Below, piece after piece: positions 6,531 through 12,857 of a stretch of DNA of 15,385 bases. The stretch lies in assembly GCA_002311315.1 (NCBI GenBank), contig DBZZ01000085.1, forward strand, positions 26,853 to 42,237. The letters run 5' to 3'. Position 1 is the stretch's first letter; each line of letters starts with the position of its first letter. The position numbers were made by a program, and so were the translations under genes. A model generated the notes under the pieces. That model was given only the letters and a program-made list of their open reading frames with translations. It was not told where the DNA came from and ran no database searches. The stretch comes from Methylococcaceae bacterium UBA1147. Its GTDB lineage: Bacteria; Pseudomonadota; Gammaproteobacteria; Methylococcales; UBA1147.

Positions 6531-8603
6531 CTACTGCAATCTCGAAATGTCGGCAATCCGCAAGAACAAGGACTGAACGCCTGAAAGCAGGGCCAGCCGA
6601 TTGTTTTGCAACCCGGGATCTTCCGCCATCACCATGACCTTTTCAAAGAAAAGGTCCACCGTGGCACGCAGTTCGGACAGTCGCCCCAAGGCTTCCGTGT
6701 AGTCATCACATTCCAGCATCGGAGCAATCGCATTGGCTGCTTCGATCATGGATTCGAACAGCCTGCTCTCTTCCTGATCCTGGAAACAGGCAGGATCCAC
6801 CTCACCGGCAGCGCCCGTTCCGGATTTGCGCAGGATATTCTGGATCCTCTTGTTCGCAGCGGCCAGGCTTTCCGCTGCGGCCAGGGAGCGAAAGCCGGCC
6901 ACAGCCTGCAGACGCTTCTCGAAGTCCAGCGGGCGAGTCGGATGCACCGCCAAGACCGCGTCGAATTCATCGGCCCTGAAGCCGCGATCCAGACAGTAGC
7001 CGCGCAGGCGATCATGAACGAAACCCGAAACTTCGCCAGCCAATTGATCGTTGCGCAGCTTTTCCGGTAACTGTTGCACGGCAAAGTCAATTAGCCTGAG
7101 AATATCCAGGTCCAGTTTCTTTTCGACCAGGATCCTGATCAGTCCAAGCGCTGACCGCCGAAGCCCATAGGGATCCTTGTCACCCGATGGAATCAGGCCG
7201 GCACTGAAAATTCCCACCAGCGAATCCAGCTTTTCTGCCACCGACAGAACCTGGCCAGTCAGCGATTTGGGCAATGCACCACCGGATTGTTTCGGCAGGT
7301 ATTGTTCCTCGATCGCCTGCGCCACCTCCGCGCTTTCCCCGTCGGCCAGAGCATAGTAACGCCCCATCGTTCCCTGCAGGGAGGGGAACTCACCGACCAT
7401 GTCGGTCAAAAGGTCGGCCTTCGCCAGCCTTGCCGCGCGCACCGCGGATTCAGCGTCTGCCTGGATTTCACCGGCGATGAATTCTGCCAAATCGACAACC
7501 CGATTCGACTTCTCGGCCAGCGTCCCGAGCTTTTTCTGATAAACGATACCCTCCAGCGCAGGCAAGCGGTTTTCCAGAGTCTGTTTGCGATCCTGGGTCC
7601 AGAAGAATTCGGCATCCGAAAAACGCGGACGGATGACCCGTTCGTTTCCGCTGCTTACCGAAGCCGGATTCAGACTTTCGATATTGCTGACGGTGATGAA
7701 TCCCGGGTAGATTTCTCCGGACTCGCTGGTCAGCGGGAAATATTTCTGGTTCGTCTGCATGGTTGTGATCAGCACTTCCGATGGCAGTTCAAGGAACCTT
7801 GCATCAAAACTCCCAGCCACGGCCACCGGCCACTCAACCAGAGAGGTCACCTCGTCAAGCAGATCATCCTCAACCAAAGCTATCGCACCGAGACCGCGAG
7901 CAATCTCCTCCACCTGGCTGCGGATGCTCTGGCGGCGAACCTCGAAGTCGGCAATTACCTTTCCGCGCGCCTCAAGAACTCCGACATATTCGTCGGGACT
8001 GTCCAGTATGATCGCATTCGGCGCATGAAAACGGTGTCCGTAGGTGACCTTGCCGGATACCGTACCCAGAATCCGTGCCTCTATGGGGCGATCGCCGTAA
8101 AGCAGAACCGACCAGTGAACCGGCCTTACGAATTCAGCGGAACCGGTGCCCCAGCGCATTCGCTTCGCAATTGGCAGCCGGGCAAGACTCTCGTTGACCA
8201 TTCCTGCAAGCAGACTCTCGGTCGCGGCACCCTGCACCTCTTCCCTGAAAAACAGCCATTCGCCCTTCCCTGTAGCCTGTCGGTCAAGCTGGCCAACGGC
8301 GACCCCGCAACTGCGGGCAAAACCCTCGGCCGCTTTGGTAGGATTGCCGTTCGAATCAAACGCAGCTGAAACCGAGGGTCCCTTTCGTTCACTCGTTGAG
8401 TCTGGCTGGGCAGAGGCCAAACCAGAAACCAGAATGGCCAGTCGGCGCGGTGTTGCGAAGGCCCGAATCGCATCGAAATCAAGCTTGTTCTGATTCAGTA
8501 ACCCATTCAGGTTGTCACGCAATGCATCGCGCAGTCTGCACAGCGATTTCGGCGGCAGTTCCTCGGTACCGATCTCGAACAGAAAATCTCTTTTGCTAGC
8601 CAT
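6531..8603 (-). CDS. glyS: Glycyl-tRNA synthetase beta subunit
   Basis: This 690-residue subunit forms the alpha2-beta2 glycyl-tRNA synthetase with GlyQ; the beta subunit contributes tRNA recognition. Length matches the E. coli protein (689). The N-terminus F-L-F-E-I-G-T-E-E-L-P-P-K-S and the blocks T-P-R-R-L-A-I-L-V, K-R-M-R-W-G, Y-G-H-R-F-H-A-P and K-D-P-Y-G-L-R-R are characteristic, and the C-terminal ~100 residues (R-L-x-x-L, F-F-E-K-V-M-V-M, N-R-L-A-L-L) form a DALR-type anticodon-binding domain. The ATG at 8603 overlaps the glyQ stop by 8 bp (ATGGCTAG), implying coupled translation for equal subunit output. Upstream in-frame codons to 8747 lie inside glyQ and do not resemble the family. 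Confidence 0.97.
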   Translation of the reverse strand: MASKRDFLFEIGTEELPPKSLCRLRDALRDNLNGLLNQNKLDFDAIRAFATPRRLAILVSGLASAQPDSTSERKGPSVSAAFDSNGNPTKAAEGFARSCGVAVGQLDRQATGKGEWLFFREEVQGAATESLLAGMVNESLARLPIAKRMRWGTGSAEFVRPVHWSVLLYGDRPIEARILGTVSGKVTYGHRFHAPNAIILDSPDEYVGVLEARGKVIADFEVRRQSIRSQVEEIARGLGAIALVEDDLLDEVTSLVEWPVAVAGSFDARFLELPSEVLITTMQTNQKYFPLTSESGEIYPGFITVSNIESLNPASVSSGNERVIRPRFSDAEFFWTQDRKQTLENRLPALEGIVYQKKLGTLAEKSNRVVDLAEFIAGEIQADAESAVRAARLAKADLLTDMVGEFPSLQGTMGRYYALADGESAEVAQAIEEQYLPKQSGGALPKSLTGQVLSVAEKLDSLVGIFSAGLIPSGDKDPYGLRRSALGLIRILVEKKLDLDILRLIDFAVQQLPEKLRNDQLAGEVSGFVHDRLRGYCLDRGFRADEFDAVLAVHPTRPLDFEKRLQAVAGFRSLAAAESLAAANKRIQNILRKSGTGAAGEVDPACFQDQEESRLFESMIEAANAIAPMLECDDYTEALGRLSELRATVDLFFEKVMVMAEDPGLQNNRLALLSGVQSLFLRIADISRLQ

Positions 8604-9531
8604 TTTTCGGCAACCCCTGGTTTTCCAAAAGGGGGAAGCCGAGGCTTTTCCGTCGCTCGTAGTAGTTTTCTGCGACCGACCTCGCCATGTTGCGAACTCG
8701 CAAGATGTAATGCTGTCTTTCGGTAACCGAAATTGCGTGTCGGGCATCCAGCAGGTTGAATGCGTGAGATGCCTTGAGAACCATTTCGTAAGCCGGCAGG
8801 GGCAGACCGGCGGAAACCAGTGTCTCGCACTCTACTTCGCAGTTATCAAACATTCCGAACAGGAAATCCACCCTGGCGTATTCAAAGTTATACGCCGACA
8901 TTTCAACTTCGTTCTGGTAAAACACGTCGCCGTAAGTCACCGGTCCCTGTGGCCCGTGGGTCCAGATCAGGTCGAAGATGCTTTCGACCCCTTGCAGGTA
9001 CATTGCAATCCGTTCCAGCCCATAGGTCAGTTCACCGGTTATGGGTCTGCAGTCCAGTCCCCCGACCTGCTGAAAATAGGTGAACTGGCTAATTTCCATG
9101 CCGTTCAGCCAGATTTCCCAGCCAAGACCCCAGGCGCCGAGCGTTGGCGACTCCCAATCGTCCTCGACAAATCGGATGTCGTGTTCTAGCAGGTCCAGAC
9201 CGAGAAACTGCAGCGACTCCAGGTACAGTTGTTGAATATCCTTGGGAGATGGTTTCAGCAAAACCTGAAACTGGTAATAATGCTGCAGCCGGTTGGGGTT
9301 TTCGCCGTAGCGTCCGTCGGTTGGGCGTCTGCAGGGCTGTACATAGGCGGTATTCCAGGGTTCGGGCCCGATCGCGCGCAGGAAGGTAGCCGGGTGAAAG
9401 GTTCCCGCTCCTACCTCGTTGTCCAGAGACTGTAGCAAAACGCATCCCTTCCCCGACCAGTAGACCTGCAGGGCCTGGATCAAACCCTGAAAGGTGGATA
9501 CATCGTGATCTGCGTGAGAAATATTGGACAC
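8596..9531 (-). CDS. glyQ: Glycyl-tRNA synthetase alpha subunit
   Basis: This 311-residue class II synthetase subunit carries the catalytic site for glycyl-adenylate formation. T-F-Q-G-L-I-Q-A-L-Q near the N-terminus, motif 2 with R-P-T-D-G-R-Y-G-E-N-P-N-R, then Q-H-Y-Y-Q-F-Q-V, D-I-R-F-V-E-D-D-W-E-S-P-T-L-G-A-W-G-L-G-W-E and L-L-D-A-R-x-A-I-S-V-T-E-R are near identical to family sequences. The start is a GTG (9529-9531) with GAAGG a few bases upstream; there is no in-frame ATG before the conserved region. It leads the minus-strand run glyQ-glyS-gmhB-plsC-purM and is transcribed away from a PP-loop protein gene, with only 79 bp between the two starts. Confidence 0.97.
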   Translation of the reverse strand: MSNISHADHDVSTFQGLIQALQVYWSGKGCVLLQSLDNEVGAGTFHPATFLRAIGPEPWNTAYVQPCRRPTDGRYGENPNRLQHYYQFQVLLKPSPKDIQQLYLESLQFLGLDLLEHDIRFVEDDWESPTLGAWGLGWEIWLNGMEISQFTYFQQVGGLDCRPITGELTYGLERIAMYLQGVESIFDLIWTHGPQGPVTYGDVFYQNEVEMSAYNFEYARVDFLFGMFDNCEVECETLVSAGLPLPAYEMVLKASHAFNLLDARHAISVTERQHYILRVRNMARSVAENYYERRKSLGFPLLENQGLPKNG

Positions 9532-9551
9532 GGCGCCTTCGGTTTATAAAC

Positions 9552-9580
9552 GTAAAAAGCCGATTATTATAGCTTATAAT
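9552..9580 (+). promoter_or_regulatory. Candidate promoter for the PP-loop/TusA pair
   Basis: A perfect TATAAT (9575-9580) lies 30 bp before the ATG at 9611; the corresponding -35 region (about 9552-9557, GTAAAA) is poor. Predicted start is near 9587. The -10 box forms an exact inverted repeat with the glyQ -10 box around a GCT centre. Confidence 0.45.
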
Positions 9581-9594
9581 GGCGCAACTCAAAG
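9566..9594 (-). promoter_or_regulatory. Candidate promoter for the glyQ operon
   Basis: On the minus strand a perfect TATAAT -10 (9566-9571) is preceded by a TTGAGT/TTTGAG -35-like box at about 9587-9592, spacing 15-16 bp. The predicted start is near 9559, giving a leader of about 28 nt for glyQ. It overlaps the opposing promoter for the PP-loop gene. Confidence 0.5.
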
Positions 9595-9610
9595 CCAGCT
9601 AGCCACAAAC

Positions 9611-10651
9611 ATGCAGGAAAATCCGAAAGCCGTCGCCCTGATTTCGGGTGGACTGGATTCCATGTTGGCTGCCAAAATAATGCAGCAACAGGGGGTCCAT
9701 GTCGAAGGGATCAATTTCTACACAGGATTCTGCGTCGAGGGACACACCCACGCGATCCGCAAGAAGGACAAGGCAAAGCCCAAGCGAAACAACGCGCTGT
9801 GGGTCGCCGAGCAGCTCGGTATAAAACTTCATATCATCGACATCATCGAGGAATACAAAAGGGTTGTAATCAACCCGCAGCACGGCTACGGTGCCAATCT
9901 CAACCCCTGCCTCGACTGCAAGATTTTCATGGTCGGGAAGGCCAGAGAATGGATTGCCGAAAACGGGTTCGACTTCATCGTCACCGGCGAAGTCATCGGG
10001 CAGCGCCCCATGTCACAGAGGAAGGACACCATGCCCGTGATAGCAAGGGAGTCGGGAGCCGATGACCGGCTTCTGCGCCCACTTTGCGCACGCAATCTGC
10101 CGCCAACGCTGCCCGAACGTGAAGGCTGGGTGGATCGTGACCGGCTCTACGATTTCAGTGGCCGGAGCCGGAAGCCGCAAATAGCGATGGCAAAAGAACT
10201 GGGTATCGAGGATTACGCCCAACCGGCGGGCGGATGCTGTTTCCTGACCGACCAGAACTATTCACGCAAACTGACGGATCTGTGGCAAGCTCGCGGAGAA
10301 CGGGATTACGAGCTCGATGACATCATGCTGCTCAAGATCGGACGCCACATCCGGCCCCGCCCCAACTTCAAGATGATCATAGCGCGGGAAGAAGGCGAGT
10401 CGCGTTTCCTCCAGGGCTACAAGAAATCCTTCATCCACATGTTGCCTGTCAGTCACCGGGGACCGTTGGTCCTGATCGACGGTGACCCGGGTGAGCAGGA
10501 CCTGCTGCTCGCTGCCCGGCTGACCGCCCGCTACAGCCAGGGACGGGATGCCGAGCAGGTCGAGGTCTCCATTGTTCGCGAAAAAAACCGGGAACAGGTT
10601 TCCGTGACCCCGTTTCCTGCGCATGAAATACCGAAGGAATGGCTGGTCTAG
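9611..10651 (+). CDS. PP-loop ATPase, tRNA thiouridylase-like, with C-terminal NFACT-R-like domain
   Basis: This 346-residue protein has an N-terminal PP-loop (S-G-G-L-D-S, residues 12-17), the ATP-pyrophosphatase signature used by tRNA sulfur-transfer enzymes such as MnmA, ThiI and TtcA. Candidate sulfur-handling cysteines are Cys41, the pair in N-P-C-L-D-C (Cys100, Cys103) and a Cys-Cys pair (209-210) in A-G-G-C-C-F. G-E-V-I-G-Q-R-P-M-S-Q (126-136) is typical of MnmA/ThiI-like proteins annotated as tRNA methyltransferase or thiouridylase. The last ~130 residues (L-L-K-I-G-R-H, K-M-I-I-A-R-E-E-G-E) resemble the NFACT-R/DUF814 module. A THUMP domain and rhodanese domain, usual in ThiI, are absent. 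The ATG at 9611 was chosen because the family-like sequence begins there. A TusA-like gene follows by 6 bp, supporting a sulfur-relay role; the actual target nucleotide is unknown. Confidence 0.85.
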   Translation: MQENPKAVALISGGLDSMLAAKIMQQQGVHVEGINFYTGFCVEGHTHAIRKKDKAKPKRNNALWVAEQLGIKLHIIDIIEEYKRVVINPQHGYGANLNPCLDCKIFMVGKAREWIAENGFDFIVTGEVIGQRPMSQRKDTMPVIARESGADDRLLRPLCARNLPPTLPEREGWVDRDRLYDFSGRSRKPQIAMAKELGIEDYAQPAGGCCFLTDQNYSRKLTDLWQARGERDYELDDIMLLKIGRHIRPRPNFKMIIAREEGESRFLQGYKKSFIHMLPVSHRGPLVLIDGDPGEQDLLLAARLTARYSQGRDAEQVEVSIVREKNREQVSVTPFPAHEIPKEWLV

Positions 10652-10657
10652 CCGACC

Positions 10658-10879
10658 ATGGAAACCCTCGACGCCCGCCACCTACTTTGCCCGCTACCGG
10701 TTATCCGCGTGCAAGACCGGATCAAGACCATGCAACCAGGAGAAACCCTTGAAGTTGCCTGCACTGATCCGGGAACCCGCCATGACATCCCGGCCTGGTG
10801 CCGGATCCATGGACACCGGGTGATCAGCTGCTGGGATGAAAACACCGAAATCGTATTCCGACTTGAAGTCGGCGCATAA
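10658..10879 (+). CDS. TusA-family sulfur carrier protein
   Basis: This 73-residue protein has the TusA fold signature: L-D-A-R-x-L-x-C-P-L-P-V-I-R with the conserved Cys11 that carries persulfide sulfur, then P-G-E-T-L-E-V and T-D-P-G-T-R-H-D-I-P-A-W-C, as in E. coli TusA (TDPATTRDIP). E. coli TusA passes sulfur from IscS toward MnmA for 2-thiouridine formation; related proteins work in sulfur oxidation. Three further cysteines (35, 48, 58) are present. The start is 6 bp after the stop of the PP-loop gene, so the two are almost certainly cotranscribed, and it is a natural sulfur donor for that protein. No strong ribosome binding site is seen. Whether it is the cell's general TusA or a dedicated paralogue cannot be told from this window. 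Confidence 0.88.
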   Translation: METLDARHLLCPLPVIRVQDRIKTMQPGETLEVACTDPGTRHDIPAWCRIHGHRVISCWDENTEIVFRLEVGA

Positions 10880-10897
10880 GCCAGCGCAACCAGACCC

Positions 10898-10923
10898 GAA
10901 ACGGCCTACTTTCCCGCCGTTTC
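10898..10923 (+). terminator. Hairpin after the TusA-family gene
   Basis: GAAACGGC (10898-10905) and GCCGTTTC (10916-10923) form a perfect 8-bp stem with a 10-nt loop, 18 bp after the stop codon. It could end transcription before the glnA control region, but the following bases (AGTCCCTCCTT) are a weak U-tract. Confidence 0.5.
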
Positions 10924-10970
10924 AGTCCCTCCTTCGACCACCCCTGAAAAAACGAGGTTGGTCAAGTATT

Positions 10971-10999
10971 TTGTCTATGAAGCCAGTGTGTACTACACT
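10971..10999 (+). promoter_or_regulatory. Candidate sigma-70 promoter of glnA (glnAp1-like)
   Basis: TTGTCT (10971-10976) and TACACT (10994-10999) are 17 bp apart; each matches four of six consensus bases. It lies just upstream of the NtrC sites, as the weak glnAp1 does in enteric bacteria. Its -10 overlaps an inverted repeat (10983-11001). Confidence 0.4.
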
Positions 11000-11001
11000 G
11001 G
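10983..11001. repeat. 19-bp interrupted palindrome overlapping the glnA upstream promoter
   Basis: CCAGTGT (10983-10989) and ACACTGG (10995-11001) are perfect inverted arms around GTACT. The right half covers most of the putative -10 box TACACT, which is where a repressor or dual regulator would act. The binding protein is unknown; it does not match the NtrC dyad. Confidence 0.55.
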
Positions 11002-11030
11002 GCGCGTTTGCGTATTGGGCTGCTGATTCT

Positions 11031-11066
11031 TGCACATGTATGGTGCACTTGCACCAATTCGACGCA
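11031..11066 (+). promoter_or_regulatory. Tandem NtrC-binding sites upstream of glnA
   Basis: Site 1 (11031-11047) is TGCACATGTATGGTGCA, with perfect TGCAC/GTGCA arms and one mismatch to GCACC-N5-GGTGC. Site 2 (11050-11066) begins with a perfect TGCACCA and ends in GCA. Their centres are about 19 bp apart, near two helical turns, and they lie 65-100 bp upstream of the sigma-54 promoter, typical enhancer positions. Phosphorylated NtrC would bind here. Confidence 0.72.
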
Positions 11067-11131
11067 CAATATTCGTGTAGAGGCAATTTTCAGCGGGGCA
11101 ACACCCAGCGGAGTCCCACCAATCCTGTTAC

Positions 11132-11147
11132 AGGTATGATAATTGCT
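11132..11147 (+). promoter_or_regulatory. Sigma-54 promoter of glnA (glnAp2-like)
   Basis: AGGTATGATAATTGCT has the GG (11133-11134) and GC (11145-11146) exactly ten bases apart and a perfect TTGC -12 element followed by an A/T-rich tract. The predicted start is near 11158, 26 bp before the glnA ATG. The promoter fits NtrC-dependent activation from the sites at 11031-11066. Confidence 0.75.
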
Positions 11148-11183
11148 AAAAGTTTTTATTTTAAACAATTGGAGGAGGCTTGA

Positions 11184-12593
11184 ATGTCACCAGAAGAAAT
11201 TCTCTCACTCATAGAAGAGAAAGACGTTAAGTTCGTAGACTATCGTTTCACGGACACCAAGGGTAAGGAACAGCACGTCACCGTACCCTCGCACACCGTG
11301 GATATCGACCTGTTCGACGAAGGTAAAATGTTCGATGGGTCCTCAATTGCCGGATGGAAAGGCATTAACGAATCCGACATGATCCTGATGCCGGACACCT
11401 CGACCGCCGTGATCGATCCGTTCTACGATGACACCACGCTGATCCTGCGTTGCGACATCGTTGAACCTGACACCATGCAGGGTTACGAGCGTGACCCGCG
11501 GAGCATCGCAAAAAAAGCGGAAGAGTACATGCGCTCAACCGGCATCGCTGACACTGCCTACTTTGGCCCCGAAAACGAATTTTTCGTTTTTGATGACGTC
11601 CGCTGGTCTACCGAAATGAAGGGAGCCTACTACGAAGTCGATTCGGAAGAAGCCAGTTGGAACACTGACCGGGATTACGAAGACGGCAACATGGGTCATC
11701 GTCCTGGCGTCAAGGGCGGCTACTTCCCGGTTCCGCCGGTTGATTCCCTGCAGGACCTGCGTTCCGCAATGTGCCTGACTCTAGAGGAAATGGGCCTCAC
11801 CACCGAAGTTCATCACCACGAGGTCGCCACCGCTGGCCAGAACGAGATTGGGGTTCTGTTCAACACGCTGGTCAAAAAGGCAGACGAGGTTCTGACGCTT
11901 AAATACGTGGTTATGAACGTCGCACATTCCTTCGGGAAAACAGCCACATTCATGCCGAAACCACTGGTCGGTGACAACGGTAACGGGATGCACGTCCACC
12001 AATCCATGTTCAAAGACGGCAACAACCTGTTTAGCGGCGACCTGTACGGTGGCCTTTCGGAAACAGCCTTGCACTACATTGGTGGCATCATCAAGCACGC
12101 TCGGGCACTCAACGCCTTCTCCAACGCGTCAACCAACAGTTACAAACGCCTGGTCCCCGGCTTTGAAGCACCCACCATGCTGGTTTACTCGGCCCGCAAC
12201 CGTTCTGCAACGATCCGTATCCCATGGGTAGCTAATCCGAAAGCACGGCGCATCGAAGTACGCTTCCCGGATTCGACGGCAAACCCATATTTTGCATTTG
12301 CATCCATGCTGATGGCGGGGCTGGACGGAATCCAGAACAAGATCAATCCGGGCGATTCCCTGGACAAGGACCTATACGACCTGTCTCCGGAAGAGGAAAA
12401 AGGCATTCCACAGGTTTGCTTTTCGTTTGAAGCCGCACTGGAAGCATTGAGTGATGACCGGGAATTTCTCAAGGCCGGTGGTGTATTCACCGACGATGCC
12501 ATCGATTCCTACATTGAACTGAAGATGGAAGAAGTGACCCGTCTGCGCATGAGCACCCATCCGATCGAGTTCGATATGTACTACAGCCTCTAA
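11184..12593 (+). CDS. glnA: Glutamine synthetase, type I
   Basis: This 469-residue enzyme makes glutamine from glutamate, ammonium and ATP as a cytoplasmic dodecamer. Length equals that of the enteric enzyme. Signatures include F-D-G-S-S-I-x-G-W (Asp-50-loop region), F-G-P-E-N-E-F-F (metal-binding glutamates), N-G-M-H-V-H-Q-S (ATP site), N-x-x-T-N-S-Y-K-R-L-V-P-G-F-E-A-P and R-I-P. Tyr398 in D-L-Y-D-L-S-P-E-E corresponds to the adenylylation site (Tyr397 in E. coli numbering without Met), so control by GlnE is expected. The ribosome binding site GGAGGAG is very strong. NtrC sites, a sigma-54 promoter and a terminator frame the gene as a separate unit, with ntrBC following 264 bp later. Confidence 0.98.
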   Translation: MSPEEILSLIEEKDVKFVDYRFTDTKGKEQHVTVPSHTVDIDLFDEGKMFDGSSIAGWKGINESDMILMPDTSTAVIDPFYDDTTLILRCDIVEPDTMQGYERDPRSIAKKAEEYMRSTGIADTAYFGPENEFFVFDDVRWSTEMKGAYYEVDSEEASWNTDRDYEDGNMGHRPGVKGGYFPVPPVDSLQDLRSAMCLTLEEMGLTTEVHHHEVATAGQNEIGVLFNTLVKKADEVLTLKYVVMNVAHSFGKTATFMPKPLVGDNGNGMHVHQSMFKDGNNLFSGDLYGGLSETALHYIGGIIKHARALNAFSNASTNSYKRLVPGFEAPTMLVYSARNRSATIRIPWVANPKARRIEVRFPDSTANPYFAFASMLMAGLDGIQNKINPGDSLDKDLYDLSPEEEKGIPQVCFSFEAALEALSDDREFLKAGGVFTDDAIDSYIELKMEEVTRLRMSTHPIEFDMYYSL

Positions 12594-12609
12594 GGTATAC
12601 CTCTCCGAT

Positions 12610-12640
12610 AAGAAACGCCCCCAGTGGGGCGTTTCTTTTT
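12610..12640 (+). terminator. Strong intrinsic terminator after glnA
   Basis: A 12-bp perfect stem (12610-12621 with 12626-12637, core AAACGCCCC/GGGGCGTTT) has a CAGT loop and is followed by a run of T to 12640. It lies 17 bp after the glnA stop and should separate most glnA transcription from ntrBC. Confidence 0.9.
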
Positions 12641-12820
12641 CTGTACCCCAAAGATGGGCGCTCTGCCCGCACCCAGGCCCCTTCTGGATCTTCTCCAGTC
12701 GCTAGCAGCGTCAATCCCGATTTGTTATCGAGTAACGGATCGCAGTATGGTTAAAGGGAGTCTCAGATTCTGCCAGAATCAACCGCAAGAACGCGCTCAG
12801 CCCCATTAACGGTGTCTCAA
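12641..12820. other. Spacer between glnA terminator and ntrB promoter
   Basis: No coding sequence or RNA gene is recognised here. The only structure seen is a short inverted repeat, GATTCT/AGAATC (12766-12780), and a 5-bp CTGGA/TCCAG stem near 12690-12705. In many relatives a small DUF4124 gene sits between glnA and ntrB; it is absent here. Confidence 0.6.
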
Positions 12821-12841
12821 ACCAAGATCTTGGTCTATAAA
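12821..12841 (+). promoter_or_regulatory. ntrBC promoter region with 14-bp palindrome
   Basis: ACCAAGATCTTGGT (12821-12834) is a perfect palindrome directly before a TATAAA -10-like box (12836-12841), 17 bp ahead of the ntrB start. No good -35 is seen. The palindrome occupies the spacer of the putative promoter and looks like an operator. ACC and GGT are eight bases apart, not five, so it is not a normal NtrC dyad, although an isolated TGCACC half-site follows at 12843-12848. Confidence 0.4.
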
Positions 12842-12857
12842 TTGCACCTTTATTACC

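Noticed and set aside
7287..8369. 360-codon open frame on the plus strand inside glyS
   Set aside because: It is fully antisense to a clearly conserved glyS, resembles no family I know and has arginine/histidine/proline-rich shadow composition.
8512..9189. 225-codon plus-strand frame across the glyS start and glyQ
   Set aside because: Shadow frame of the highly conserved glyQ; no family resemblance.
11078..11114. Other GG...GC pairs (near 11082 and 11096) as sigma-54 promoters for glnA
   Set aside because: One has nine instead of ten bases between GG and GC, the other lacks a TTGC-like -12 element; the element at 11132-11147 is clearly better.
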